NCBI GenBank assembly: GCA_947177085.1
Contig: CAMWTD010000030.1
Location: 1 to 15,230 of the forward strand
Reading direction: 5' to 3'
From: an uncultured Desulfovibrio sp.
GTDB taxonomy: Bacteria; Desulfobacterota; Desulfovibrionia; Desulfovibrionales; Desulfovibrionaceae
Length of the DNA stretch: 15,230 nucleotides
The notes under the pieces are model-generated. The model was given only the letters and a program-made list of their open reading frames with translations. It searched no databases and had not been told where the DNA came from. The translations under genes and the position numbers were made by a program. This document shows, piece by piece, positions 1-6,490 of the stretch (position 1 is the stretch's first letter; the number at the start of each line of letters is the position of its first letter).

Positions 1-1157
1 GCCGCAGCCCGCGCCTCGCCTTGCGGCGCGGGCGCGAGGCCGTCCAGCCGCTCCAGCGGCAGGAGCCGGGGCAGCAGCGCGAGGTTGAGCAGCAAGAGCT
101 CCAGCGCGGCGGCTGGCTCGGGGTTCTGGGTGATGCCGCGCTGCGCGTCCAGCGTCATCTGCCATGCAGCATGGAGGTGCGGGGCGGAAAAGTGCCCCGC
201 CATTGTCTTGAGCCACGCGGCCTCGTCCTCCGGGAGCGACAGCGCCGAGAGGGCCGCGCCGCCCCCCTGCCTGAGCAGGAAGAGGTTGCGCCAGTGGCCG
301 GCGAGCTCCCGCAGGAAGAAGCCGATGTCCACGCCCTGGCTCAGCAGGGCGCGGCTGGTTTGCGCCGCTTCCGCGCAATCCTGCGCGGAGAGCGCGCCGA
401 AAAGCCGGGTGAAGAGCTCCTGCCCGGCGAGGCCCAGCACCTGGCGCGTGGTCTCCGCGTCGAGGCGCGCGCCGCCGAGGGCCAGCGTCTGGTCGAGCAG
501 GGACATGGCGTCGCGCACGCTGCCCGCGGCGCGCCTGGCGATAAGGCGCACGGCCGCGTCCTCATAGTCCCGGCCCTCGGCGTGGAGTGTGCGGACGAGG
601 TGCTCGGCCAGCGCATCCTCGCCCAGATGCCGGAAGACGAAGTGCTGGCAGCGGCTGACGATGGTGACGGGGAACTTGTGCGCCTCGGTGGTGGCGAAGA
701 TGAAGACCACGCGCTCCGGCGGCTCCTCCAGCGTCTTCAGGAGGGCGTTGAAGGCGCTGCGCGAGAGCATGTGGGCTTCATCAATGATGAAGACCTTGTA
801 GCGCCCGTCCATGGGCGCGTAGCCGATGTGTTCCCGAAGGGCGCGGGCGTCTTCCACGCTGTTGTTGGAGGCGCCGTCGATTTCGGTCACGTCCACGTGG
901 GAGCCGGCCGCTATCTTGCGGCACTGGGCGCATTCGTTGCAGGGCTCGGCCGTCGGGGCGTGTTCGCAGTTGAGCGCCTTGGCGAAGATGCGCGCGATGG
1001 TCGTCTTGCCCACGCCGCGCGTGCCGCTCAAAAGGTAGGCCGGGGCCGGGCTGTCGCGTTCCGCGGCGCGCGACAGCGCGGCCACGACCATCTCCTGGCC
1101 GGCCACCTCAGCGAAGGTCTGCGGACGATAGCGCGCCGCCAGCGAAAGGTGCTTCAT
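1..1157 (-). CDS. dnaX: DNA polymerase III subunit gamma/tau (3' end outside window)
   Basis: Clamp-loader ATPase of the DNA polymerase III holoenzyme, which loads the sliding clamp onto primed DNA. The minus strand reads openly from an ATG at 1157 to the window edge, giving about 385 residues. The N-terminus MKHLSLAARYRPQTFAEVAGQ is typical of DnaX. The Walker A loop GTRGVGKT is at residues 45-52. The zinc-binding cysteines are C64, C73, C76 and C79 (CNECAQC). Walker B is VFIIDEAHML at about 122-131, followed by LLKTLEEPP and the sensor-1 region FIFATTEAHKFP. The start lies 28 nt after the ilvE stop, with a weak GGCGGA ribosome site, so co-transcription with ilvE is likely. The C-terminal region, where tau-specific domains and any frameshift site would lie, is outside the window. 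The identity is secure from the motifs seen. Confidence 0.96.
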   Translation of the reverse strand, partial: MKHLSLAARYRPQTFAEVAGQEMVVAALSRAAERDSPAPAYLLSGTRGVGKTTIARIFAKALNCEHAPTAEPCNECAQCRKIAAGSHVDVTEIDGASNNSVEDARALREHIGYAPMDGRYKVFIIDEAHMLSRSAFNALLKTLEEPPERVVFIFATTEAHKFPVTIVSRCQHFVFRHLGEDALAEHLVRTLHAEGRDYEDAAVRLIARRAAGSVRDAMSLLDQTLALGGARLDAETTRQVLGLAGQELFTRLFGALSAQDCAEAAQTSRALLSQGVDIGFFLRELAGHWRNLFLLRQGGGAALSALSLPEDEAAWLKTMAGHFSAPHLHAAWQMTLDAQRGITQNPEPAAALELLLLNLALLPRLLPLERLDGLAPAPQGEARAA

Positions 1158-1185
1158 GCCGATCCGCCGGGCTGCCCGGCCCTGC

Positions 1186-2106
1186 TCAGAACGTGTAATG
1201 CGTCAGCCAGTCGGCGTACTTCGGCTCCTCGCCGGTGGCGATGGCGAAGAATTCCTTCTGGAGGCGCTTGGTCACGGGGCCTGCGTGACCTTCGCCGATC
1301 TGGCGGTGATCCACCTCGCGGATGGGCGTGATCTCCGCGGCCGTGCCCGTGAAGAAGGCCTCGTCGGCGGTGTAGAGCTCGTCGCGGGTGAATTGTTCCT
1401 CCTTCACCGTGTAGCCGAGGTTGCGGGCCACGGTGATGACGGAATTGCGCGTGATGCCGCCGAGGATGGAGGTGAGCGGCGTCGTCTTGATGACGCCGTC
1501 GCGCACGATGAAGATATTCTCGCCCGTGGCTTCGGAGACGAAGCCGTTGGTGTCGAGCATGACGGCCTCGTCGTAGCCGTCCTCCTTGGCCTCGATCTTG
1601 GCGAGGATGGAGTTGATATAGTTGCCCGCGGCCTTGGCCTTGGACATGCTCGTGTTCACATGGCTTCTCGCGAAGCTGCTCGTCTTGATGCAGATGCCCT
1701 TCTCGAGGGCCTCCGGGCCGAGATACGCGCCCCAGGGCCAGACGGCGATGATGGTCTGCACCGGGTTGTTGCCCGGGTAGACGCCCATCTCGCCATAACC
1801 CACGAAGGAAAGCGGCCGGATATAGCCCGCGGGCAGCTTGTTGGCCACGAGCGTCTCGATGCAGGCCGCCGCCAGTTGGTCGGCGGTGTAGGGCAGCTTC
1901 ATGCGCAGGATCTTGGCGGAATTGAGCATGCGCTTGCAATGGTCGCCCAGGCGGAAGACCGCGGAAGTACCGTCAACGCAGGCATAGGCGCGGATGCCCT
2001 CAAAAATGGCGCTCCCGTAGTGCAGGGAATGGGTGAGCACATGAACCTGGGCCTGATCCCAGGGAACCAGCTTGCCGTCGAACCAGATGAATTGCGTTGT
2101 CTGCAT
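1186..2106 (-). CDS. ilvE: Branched-chain amino acid aminotransferase
   Basis: Fold-type IV PLP aminotransferase that interconverts leucine, isoleucine and valine with their 2-oxo acids, using glutamate/2-oxoglutarate, in the cytoplasm. The 306 residues match the usual length. The N-terminus has the class signature (WFDGKLVPW, then LHYGSAIFEGIRAY). The PLP-binding lysine is K158 in AKAAGNY. The cofactor-region glutamate is E192 in SEATGENIF. The C-terminal block FFTGTAAEITPIREVD is diagnostic of IlvE. The ATG at 2106 follows a GAGGA site 5 nt upstream. dnaX follows 28 nt downstream on the same strand. A D-amino acid or aminodeoxychorismate enzyme of the same fold is much less likely because the branched-chain motifs are intact. 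Confidence 0.95.
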   Translation of the reverse strand: MQTTQFIWFDGKLVPWDQAQVHVLTHSLHYGSAIFEGIRAYACVDGTSAVFRLGDHCKRMLNSAKILRMKLPYTADQLAAACIETLVANKLPAGYIRPLSFVGYGEMGVYPGNNPVQTIIAVWPWGAYLGPEALEKGICIKTSSFARSHVNTSMSKAKAAGNYINSILAKIEAKEDGYDEAVMLDTNGFVSEATGENIFIVRDGVIKTTPLTSILGGITRNSVITVARNLGYTVKEEQFTRDELYTADEAFFTGTAAEITPIREVDHRQIGEGHAGPVTKRLQKEFFAIATGEEPKYADWLTHYTF

Positions 2107-2145
2107 GGCTGTCCTCGCGCTGGGCGCATTTGGCGCGTGCGGTTG

Positions 2146-2161
2146 GCGGGCGAAAGCCCGC
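2146..2161 (-). other. Hairpin in the ilvE leader
   Basis: A perfect 6-bp stem GCGGGC/GCCCGC closes a 4-nt loop in the 77-nt gap between the MerR gene and ilvE. There is no T tract after it on the minus strand, so it does not look like an intrinsic terminator. No leader peptide rich in branched-chain amino acids is visible, so attenuation is not supported. It may simply be an mRNA 5' structure. Confidence 0.3.
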
Positions 2162-2180
2162 GCGGCCGCGCAAGGGGATA

Positions 2181-2209
2181 ATGCTACTTAAAAGCGCCAC
2201 CCTTGGCAA
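2181..2209 (-). promoter_or_regulatory. Candidate ilvE promoter
   Basis: On the minus strand TTGCCA (2209-2204) and TAGCAT (2186-2181) are separated by exactly 17 bp, which resembles sigma70 -35 and -10 boxes. Transcription would start near 2174, about 68 nt before ilvE. The -10 box overlaps the TAG stop of the upstream MerR gene, which suggests ilvE can be transcribed independently of the regulator. This rests on sequence match alone. Confidence 0.4.
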
Positions 2210-2696
2210 GCGGAGCGGGGGCGTGGGACGTGCTTTTGCCGCTGTCCGGGCGTCCTCCTGCCCGGCAACGAAGGTCCTCACAATACGGGCAGGCGTCGGC
2301 GGCGCTCAGGCTGGCGAGAATGCCGCAGCCTCCTCGGCAGCCCGGTCCGTGGGCCGAGGCCGTGCGCAGGGCCGTCAGCTCGGCCTTGAGGTGCTCGAGG
2401 GCTGCTATCTGGGCCTCCACATTGGCGATATGCTCGTCCACGAGGCGGTGCACCCAGGCGCAGTCCCTGGTGGGATGGTCACGGAAGGCGAGGAGCTCGC
2501 GTATCTCGGCGAGCTTCATGCCGTGGCGGCGGCAGTGCATCACAAAGCGCAGGCGCTCGAGGTCGGCCGCGCAATACAGGCGGTAATTGCCCTCGCTGCG
2601 CTCGGGCCGGGCGAGCAGACCCTCCTTTTCATAAAAGCGGATGGTCACCACCGGGCATCCAGCCAGTTTCGCGAGCTCGCCGATCTTCATCCTCAT
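2184..2696 (-). CDS. MerR-family regulator, CadR/PbrR type heavy-metal sensor
   Basis: Metal-responsive transcription factor of 170 residues. The N-terminal winged helix-turn-helix (residues 3-72) contains MKIGELAKLAGCPVVTIRFY and EGNYRLY. A dimerisation helix follows (about 83-112), then a cysteine-rich tail. C14 and C79 fall at positions of conserved metal-sensing cysteines in PbrR/CadR proteins. The next pair, C120 and C124 (CRGGCGIL), sits where CadR has its metal-binding loop. The tail adds C136, C139 and C144, a possible extra site. The longer reading frame begins further upstream, but I chose the ATG at 2696 because GGAGG lies 5 nt before it; an ATG at 2690 (MKIGEL) is also possible. 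The regulator is divergent from the CGGC-domain operon, a common layout for a regulator and its target. The actual metal cannot be read from sequence. Confidence 0.88.
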   Translation of the reverse strand: MRMKIGELAKLAGCPVVTIRFYEKEGLLARPERSEGNYRLYCAADLERLRFVMHCRRHGMKLAEIRELLAFRDHPTRDCAWVHRLVDEHIANVEAQIAALEHLKAELTALRTASAHGPGCRGGCGILASLSAADACPYCEDLRCRAGGRPDSGKSTSHAPAPLAKGGAFK

Positions 2697-2735
2697 GCCT
2701 GCCTCCGGAGGCGCACGCTTTTGCGCCGCGTGGGG

Positions 2736-2764
2736 ATAGTGGGCACGGGGGGCCCGAAAGTCAA
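2736..2764 (-). promoter_or_regulatory. Candidate promoter of the MerR-family gene
   Basis: On the minus strand TTGACT (2764-2759) is followed after 17 bp by CACTAT (2741-2736), placing the start about 35 nt before the coding region. The spacer holds CGGGCCCCCCG, a small inverted repeat with CGGG/CCCG arms. MerR-type proteins bind between -35 and -10 and often repress their own promoter, usually with a 19-20 bp spacer; here 17 bp gives the better -10 match. The assignment is tentative. Confidence 0.4.
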
Positions 2765-2774
2765 TGCGGGACGC

Positions 2775-2803
2775 TTGCAAGGGGGGCCCCGCCGTGCGAG
2801 AAT
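2775..2803 (+). promoter_or_regulatory. Candidate promoter of the CGGC-Hsp70-like operon
   Basis: TTGCAA (2775-2780) and GAGAAT (2798-2803) are separated by 17 bp, so transcription would start near 2810, about 30 nt before the first gene. The spacer begins with GGGGGGCCCC, which repeats the GGGGGGCCC seen inside the divergent regulator promoter (2747-2755). GCACGG (2743-2748) and CCGTGC (2792-2797) form an outer inverted repeat around both. This suggests a shared operator for the neighbouring MerR-family protein, but it is inference. Confidence 0.38.
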
Positions 2804-2839
2804 GACGCCCCGGGCGCGCCTGCGTCCCGAGGAGAACGC

Positions 2840-3238
2840 ATGAAGATCGGCCTCATTCGCTGTATGCAGACCGAGGAAATGTGCCCCGCCACCCGCTGCC
2901 TCGACGCCATGCGCAGGAAGAAGGACGCCTTTGCCGGGGTCGCGGGCGATCTCGAACTCGTGGGCGTGACCACCTGCGGCGGCTGCCCGGGCAAGAAGGC
3001 CGGGCTGCGCGCGGCCATGATGCTGCGCCGGGGCGCGCAGGCCATCGCGCTCGCCTCCTGCATCACCAAGGGGACGCCCATCGACTACGCCTGCCCCTTT
3101 GCGGGAAGGCTCGCCAAGGTGGTGCGCGCGGCCGTGGGCGAGGATGTGCCCGTCTTCGGCTACACCCATGACCCGGTGAAAAAAAAGGCGTCCCCTGCCG
3201 CCGCGTCCGGCCGCTGCGGGCCGCGACTGGAGGCCTGA
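2840..3238 (+). CDS. CGGC-domain putative metal-binding protein
   Basis: A small cytoplasmic protein of 132 residues that belongs to the CGGC-domain family, which is named for its conserved CGGCPG motif and proposed to bind metal. The motif TTCGGCPGKKAG lies at residues 44-55 with C46 and C49. Further cysteines are C8, C15, C20 (MCPATRC), C74 (ASCITKGTPID) and C85 (ACPF), a spread consistent with metal or cluster binding. No signal peptide or membrane span is visible. A strong GAGGAG site sits 5 nt before the ATG. It is the first gene of a plus-strand operon and divergent from a CadR/PbrR-like sensor, which supports a metal link. Its stop overlaps the next start by one base (TGATG). The C-terminal tail carries an unusual run of eight A bases at 3179-3186. 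The biochemical role of the family is not known to me. Confidence 0.87.
   Translation: MKIGLIRCMQTEEMCPATRCLDAMRRKKDAFAGVAGDLELVGVTTCGGCPGKKAGLRAAMMLRRGAQAIALASCITKGTPIDYACPFAGRLAKVVRAAVGEDVPVFGYTHDPVKKKASPAAASGRCGPRLEA
3179..3187 (+). other. Candidate -1 frameshift slippery site
   Basis: Eight A bases followed by G, read as AAA AAA AAG in the CGGC gene frame, contain the A AAA AAG heptamer known from the E. coli dnaX frameshift site. From here the -1 frame has no stop codon up to the ATG at 3238 and is the reading frame of the next gene, so slippage would fuse the two proteins. A 5-bp GC stem (CGGCC/GGCCG, 3208-3223) lies downstream, but about 20 nt away, further than usual stimulators. No clear upstream stimulatory Shine-Dalgarno was found. 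Confidence 0.35.
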
Positions 3239-4425
3239 TGCCCGCATCCGCACTTGTCTCCGCGCCGGGCGACGCCCCGGCGGCGCTCATGGATCTTTCG
3301 CCGGGGGAGCTTGCCGCCGCGGCGCGCCTCGCCGACGAGGCCTCCGACGCCATTGCGGCCGCGCCCAAGGACTTCGCGGCCCATGCGCGAGCCCTCCACG
3401 ACCTCAAGCTCGCGCTCGTGGAACTGGCCGACCGTGGCGAGGCCCCGGCGCAGGAGGGCGCGGAAAGTTCCACGGCCGCCGAAGGCGCGGCGCAGCCAGT
3501 TGAAACTGCGGAAGAAGCCGCGCGCGGCCTTCCCCATGCCGACCTCGTGTGGGATCTCGCCCGGGCGCTCCCGGATTTCAGCACCCAGGCCCTTTACCAG
3601 AAGCGCTCCTCGCTGGCGGCCATGGCGGGCATGGCCGTGTTCGGCTGGTTTCTGGGCGGGCTCGCCTCCACGGTGCTCGGCTGGCTGGGCCTTGGCGGCG
3701 ACATCTTGCGCGCCTTCGGCGTGTGGGCCATGTTCTGGCTTTCGGAATACCTTTCCGCCAATCCGCGCGCCCGGCGCGGCCTTTTGACCGTACTCGGCAT
3801 GGGGGCGCTGGGGCGTTTCGCCATGGGCGTCATGTCCGGGATGCTGCGCCTGACCTCCTGGGGGAGCGTCCGGCAGGCCATCTTCGGGGCCGGGCGGCTG
3901 CCCAATATTTTCAAGGTCGGCTGGCTGCTTTTCGGGGCCTTCTTCGTGTTCGTCTTTCTCTCCAAAAAGATCACCGCGCTGGATATGACGGCCTTCCGCC
4001 ATTCCTTGCGGGATCAGGCCGAGGAAAGGCTGCGCCTCGCCGCCTTTGTGCTTGGCGAGGTGGAGGCCCGCGACGCGGCCCTCGCCGAGCTGCGCGACAG
4101 GCTTGACGAAGCCGCGGACGGCGGGGTGTCGCGCCGCGCGGGCGACGCCCTTGCCCGGGACATGCTCTCCATGCTCGACGGTCTCGATGCGAACGCGCGC
4201 CGCTTCCTCCTCCAGCGGCTTTCGGCCGCTGGCTACGCGCCGGAAAGCGCCAGTGCGGACTGGCTCGTCTGGGAGCCGGCCCGCGACGCGGAGCTCTATG
4301 ACACCGTGGGCCTTGTGCGGGAGGGCGACCGCTGCCGCATCCTGCGGCGCGCCATGCGCACGCCCTCGGGCGTTACGCGCGGCCTCGTGCAGCGCGCGCC
4401 CGAAAGCGGGGGAGGGCGTCCATGA
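3238..4425 (+). CDS. Multi-span membrane protein with a GrpE-like C-terminal domain
   Basis: A 395-residue protein without a recognised full-length family. Residues 1-120 are Ala/Glu-rich, helical and soluble. Hydrophobic segments lie at about 125-148, 156-172, 182-202 and 224-241, so it should be an inner-membrane protein. A charged coiled coil follows at about 249-294. The remainder is in the order seen in GrpE: a helix ARDMLSMLDGLD (306-317), comparable to the LLPVLDNLE helix of GrpE; LQRLSAAGYAPE; an acidic stretch DWLVWEPARDAELYD (341-355); and a beta-wing-like end GDRCRILRRAMRTPSGVTRG. I infer a membrane-tethered nucleotide exchange factor for the Hsp70-like protein encoded next, whose start overlaps this stop by 4 nt (ATGA). 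GGAGGG before that overlap suggests translational coupling. The membrane assignment is firm; the GrpE relation is moderate and could be chance similarity of helical sequence. Confidence 0.72.
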   Translation: MPASALVSAPGDAPAALMDLSPGELAAAARLADEASDAIAAAPKDFAAHARALHDLKLALVELADRGEAPAQEGAESSTAAEGAAQPVETAEEAARGLPHADLVWDLARALPDFSTQALYQKRSSLAAMAGMAVFGWFLGGLASTVLGWLGLGGDILRAFGVWAMFWLSEYLSANPRARRGLLTVLGMGALGRFAMGVMSGMLRLTSWGSVRQAIFGAGRLPNIFKVGWLLFGAFFVFVFLSKKITALDMTAFRHSLRDQAEERLRLAAFVLGEVEARDAALAELRDRLDEAADGGVSRRAGDALARDMLSMLDGLDANARRFLLQRLSAAGYAPESASADWLVWEPARDAELYDTVGLVREGDRCRILRRAMRTPSGVTRGLVQRAPESGGGRP

Positions 4426-6461
4426 GCGCGCGTCCCGACAGGGCCGGCAAGGATGGGCCGGAGGGCCGCATCCTCGGCATCGACCTCGGCACGAGCAATA
4501 CCTATCTCTTCGCGAGCCGGGGCGGCGCGCGCCCCGAGGCCGTGGTCGTGCCCGGCGTGAGCGACGCCGCTGGCAGCATGGCCACCGCCGTGCTCTATGA
4601 GGATGATGCGCCCATCCTCATCGGCAACATGGCGGAAAGCGAGTGCTACGCCAATCCGCAGCCCGGGCGCGTGCTGCGCACGCAGTTCAAGCCCGAGCTC
4701 GCCCACGGCGACGCCGAGGCCCTGCGCTGGATGACGGACTTTTTGCGCCTGCTCGGCGAGGCGCTCCCGGGGGGCGCGCCGCAAGCGGACACCAGGCTCT
4801 ATGTGGGCATCCCCTCGCTGACCCGGCAGGATTTCAGCCTCAATCTCGGCCGCTGCTTCAGCGCAGCGGGGTGGCCCGCGCCCGTCTTTGTGCGCGAGTC
4901 GGACGCGGCGCTCATTTCCTGCCTCCAGTCCGGGGCGCTCGACATCGACGACCTGGAGCGGCGCGCGGTGATCCTCGATTTCGGCGGAGGAACCTGCGAC
5001 TATACGGTGCTCGACGGCGTGGACGCGCTCGCCAACGGCGGCGACCCGCTCTATGGCGGACGCCTTTTCGACGACCTCGTCTTTCAGGTTTTTTGTCGCC
5101 GTACGCCGGAACTGGCCCGGGCCCTCGAGGGCTCGGCCTATGCCTATTTTTTCCACTGGATAGAGTGCAAGACCGAGAAGGAACGCTTTTCCCGCGCCAT
5201 GGACGGGGAGGAGGCGGGGCCGGGCGCTCCTGAGGCGGCCGCGAGCGGGGAGGGCGTAAGCCTCCATGCCGTGTGGTTCGATGCCGCGGGAACGCGGCGC
5301 GACGCCTGGGTGCATGGCTACACCCGCGAGGACTTCATCCGCGACGCGGAAAACTACACGGCCTCGCCGGAGATGCTCGCCATGCTCTCCCAGTATGCGG
5401 GCCGAGGCGGCCTGAGCGTGCCGGCCCGCGACCTTCTGGAAGGCCGCAGCATCGGCCTCGTCTCCTGGCTTCGCGAGCTTCTGGGCGGCCTGGAGGGCCG
5501 GCGCGAGGTGGGCCGGGTTTTGCTCACGGGCGGCAGCAGCCGCTGGTTCTTTGTGCGCGACATGGTGGAGGAGCTTTTTCCCGCCGCCTCCTGTGCCATG
5601 AGCCGCCGCACCTATGAGGACATCGCCTACGGGCTCGCGCTCTATCCCGTGCTCGCCGCCTCGCGCGAGCGGGTGGAGCGCCTGCTCAAGGAGCAGCTCC
5701 CCGCTTTCGCCGCCGAGGCGGCCACAGCCGCACGGGCGCTTGTGGAAAAAAGCGGCCGCGCGCTGGCGCGGCGCTGCACGCGGCGCATGGTGGAGCGCGA
5801 CATCATGCCCGCGCTGGAAGCGGCGCAGGGCCAAGGGAGCACCGTGGCGGAGCTCGAAGCCGCCTTTGAGCGCAACATCCGCGAGGATACGGCGCTTCTG
5901 GACATCGTGCGCGAAAAAAGCGACGCCCTGCGCGCGGAGCTCCAGCGCGACCTCTCCCTGCGCTTCCGGGCCTGGCTCCGTGAAAACGGCGTCCTGCTCG
6001 TGCCGCGCTTCGAGGTTCCGGCGCAGGCCATCAGCGCGGACTTTTTCAAGGGTATCAGCGTGCGCCTGTCGCGGCTGGATTCGCTCAATATCATGCGCTT
6101 CACCCTTACCGCCGTGCTCCCCCTGCTGGCGGCCACCGCCACGGCCGGGGCCATCGCCCACACGGGCGAGCCGGTTTCCACGGTACTCGGGGGGGGCGTG
6201 GCCTTCGGCGGGGCCTGGCTGCTCGGCCGGGCCGCGCCCGGCTTTCTGGAAAAGCGCAAGCTGCCCGGCTTTCTCCTCAACGAGAGCAACCGCCGCAAGA
6301 TCGTGGAGAAAAATTCGGCCTATATCGAGAAGGCCCTCAACGAGGCCTTCGCCGAGGTGCAGGCGGATATTTCCGACGGCATGGAGCGGCGGCTCAGGCA
6401 CGCGCTGGAATCCATGCTGGGCCGCCTCTCCGTGCTTAACCAGGTCCGCTGCCAGCACTGA
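4422..6461 (+). CDS. Hsp70-like ATPase with C-terminal membrane hairpin
   Basis: A 679-residue member of the Hsp70/actin ATPase fold. Phosphate-1 loop GIDLGTSNT is at residues 19-27, phosphate-2 loop ILDFGGGTCDYTV at 184-196, and the adenosine loop VLLTGGSSRWF at 366-376, so ATP binding should be intact. The nucleotide domain ends near residue 400 (DIAYGLALYP). DnaK-type proteins then have a linker and a beta-sandwich peptide-binding domain; none is visible here. Instead there is a long charged helical region (about 405-535), two hydrophobic segments (560-579 and 585-602) forming a likely membrane hairpin, and a helical tail. It is probably a specialised, membrane-associated relative of DnaK, not the housekeeping chaperone. 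It overlaps the GrpE-like gene upstream by 4 nt and is followed 29 nt later by a hydantoinase A-like gene. The client and topology are unknown. Confidence 0.85.
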   Translation: MSARPDRAGKDGPEGRILGIDLGTSNTYLFASRGGARPEAVVVPGVSDAAGSMATAVLYEDDAPILIGNMAESECYANPQPGRVLRTQFKPELAHGDAEALRWMTDFLRLLGEALPGGAPQADTRLYVGIPSLTRQDFSLNLGRCFSAAGWPAPVFVRESDAALISCLQSGALDIDDLERRAVILDFGGGTCDYTVLDGVDALANGGDPLYGGRLFDDLVFQVFCRRTPELARALEGSAYAYFFHWIECKTEKERFSRAMDGEEAGPGAPEAAASGEGVSLHAVWFDAAGTRRDAWVHGYTREDFIRDAENYTASPEMLAMLSQYAGRGGLSVPARDLLEGRSIGLVSWLRELLGGLEGRREVGRVLLTGGSSRWFFVRDMVEELFPAASCAMSRRTYEDIAYGLALYPVLAASRERVERLLKEQLPAFAAEAATAARALVEKSGRALARRCTRRMVERDIMPALEAAQGQGSTVAELEAAFERNIREDTALLDIVREKSDALRAELQRDLSLRFRAWLRENGVLLVPRFEVPAQAISADFFKGISVRLSRLDSLNIMRFTLTAVLPLLAATATAGAIAHTGEPVSTVLGGGVAFGGAWLLGRAAPGFLEKRKLPGFLLNESNRRKIVEKNSAYIEKALNEAFAEVQADISDGMERRLRHALESMLGRLSVLNQVRCQH

Positions 6462-6490
6462 AACTCGCCGGACGGCGTCAGGGGAGCGAA

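Noticed and set aside
21..1331. A 436-codon plus-strand frame over dnaX and the end of ilvE
   Set aside because: It runs opposite to two well-identified genes and gives a Gln/Arg/Ala-rich product without domains.
2107..2183. Leader-peptide attenuator for ilvE
   Set aside because: No short frame rich in Leu, Ile or Val and no terminator with T tract; just one small hairpin.
2697..2780. Longer start of the MerR-family protein (28 extra residues from 2780)
   Set aside because: The extension does not resemble MerR N-termini and would overlap the promoter; ATG 2696 has a good GGAGG site.
4296..6458. A 720-codon open frame antisense to the Hsp70-like gene
   Set aside because: Shadow frame caused by high G/C at third positions; the sense strand has clear ATPase motifs and an operon layout.
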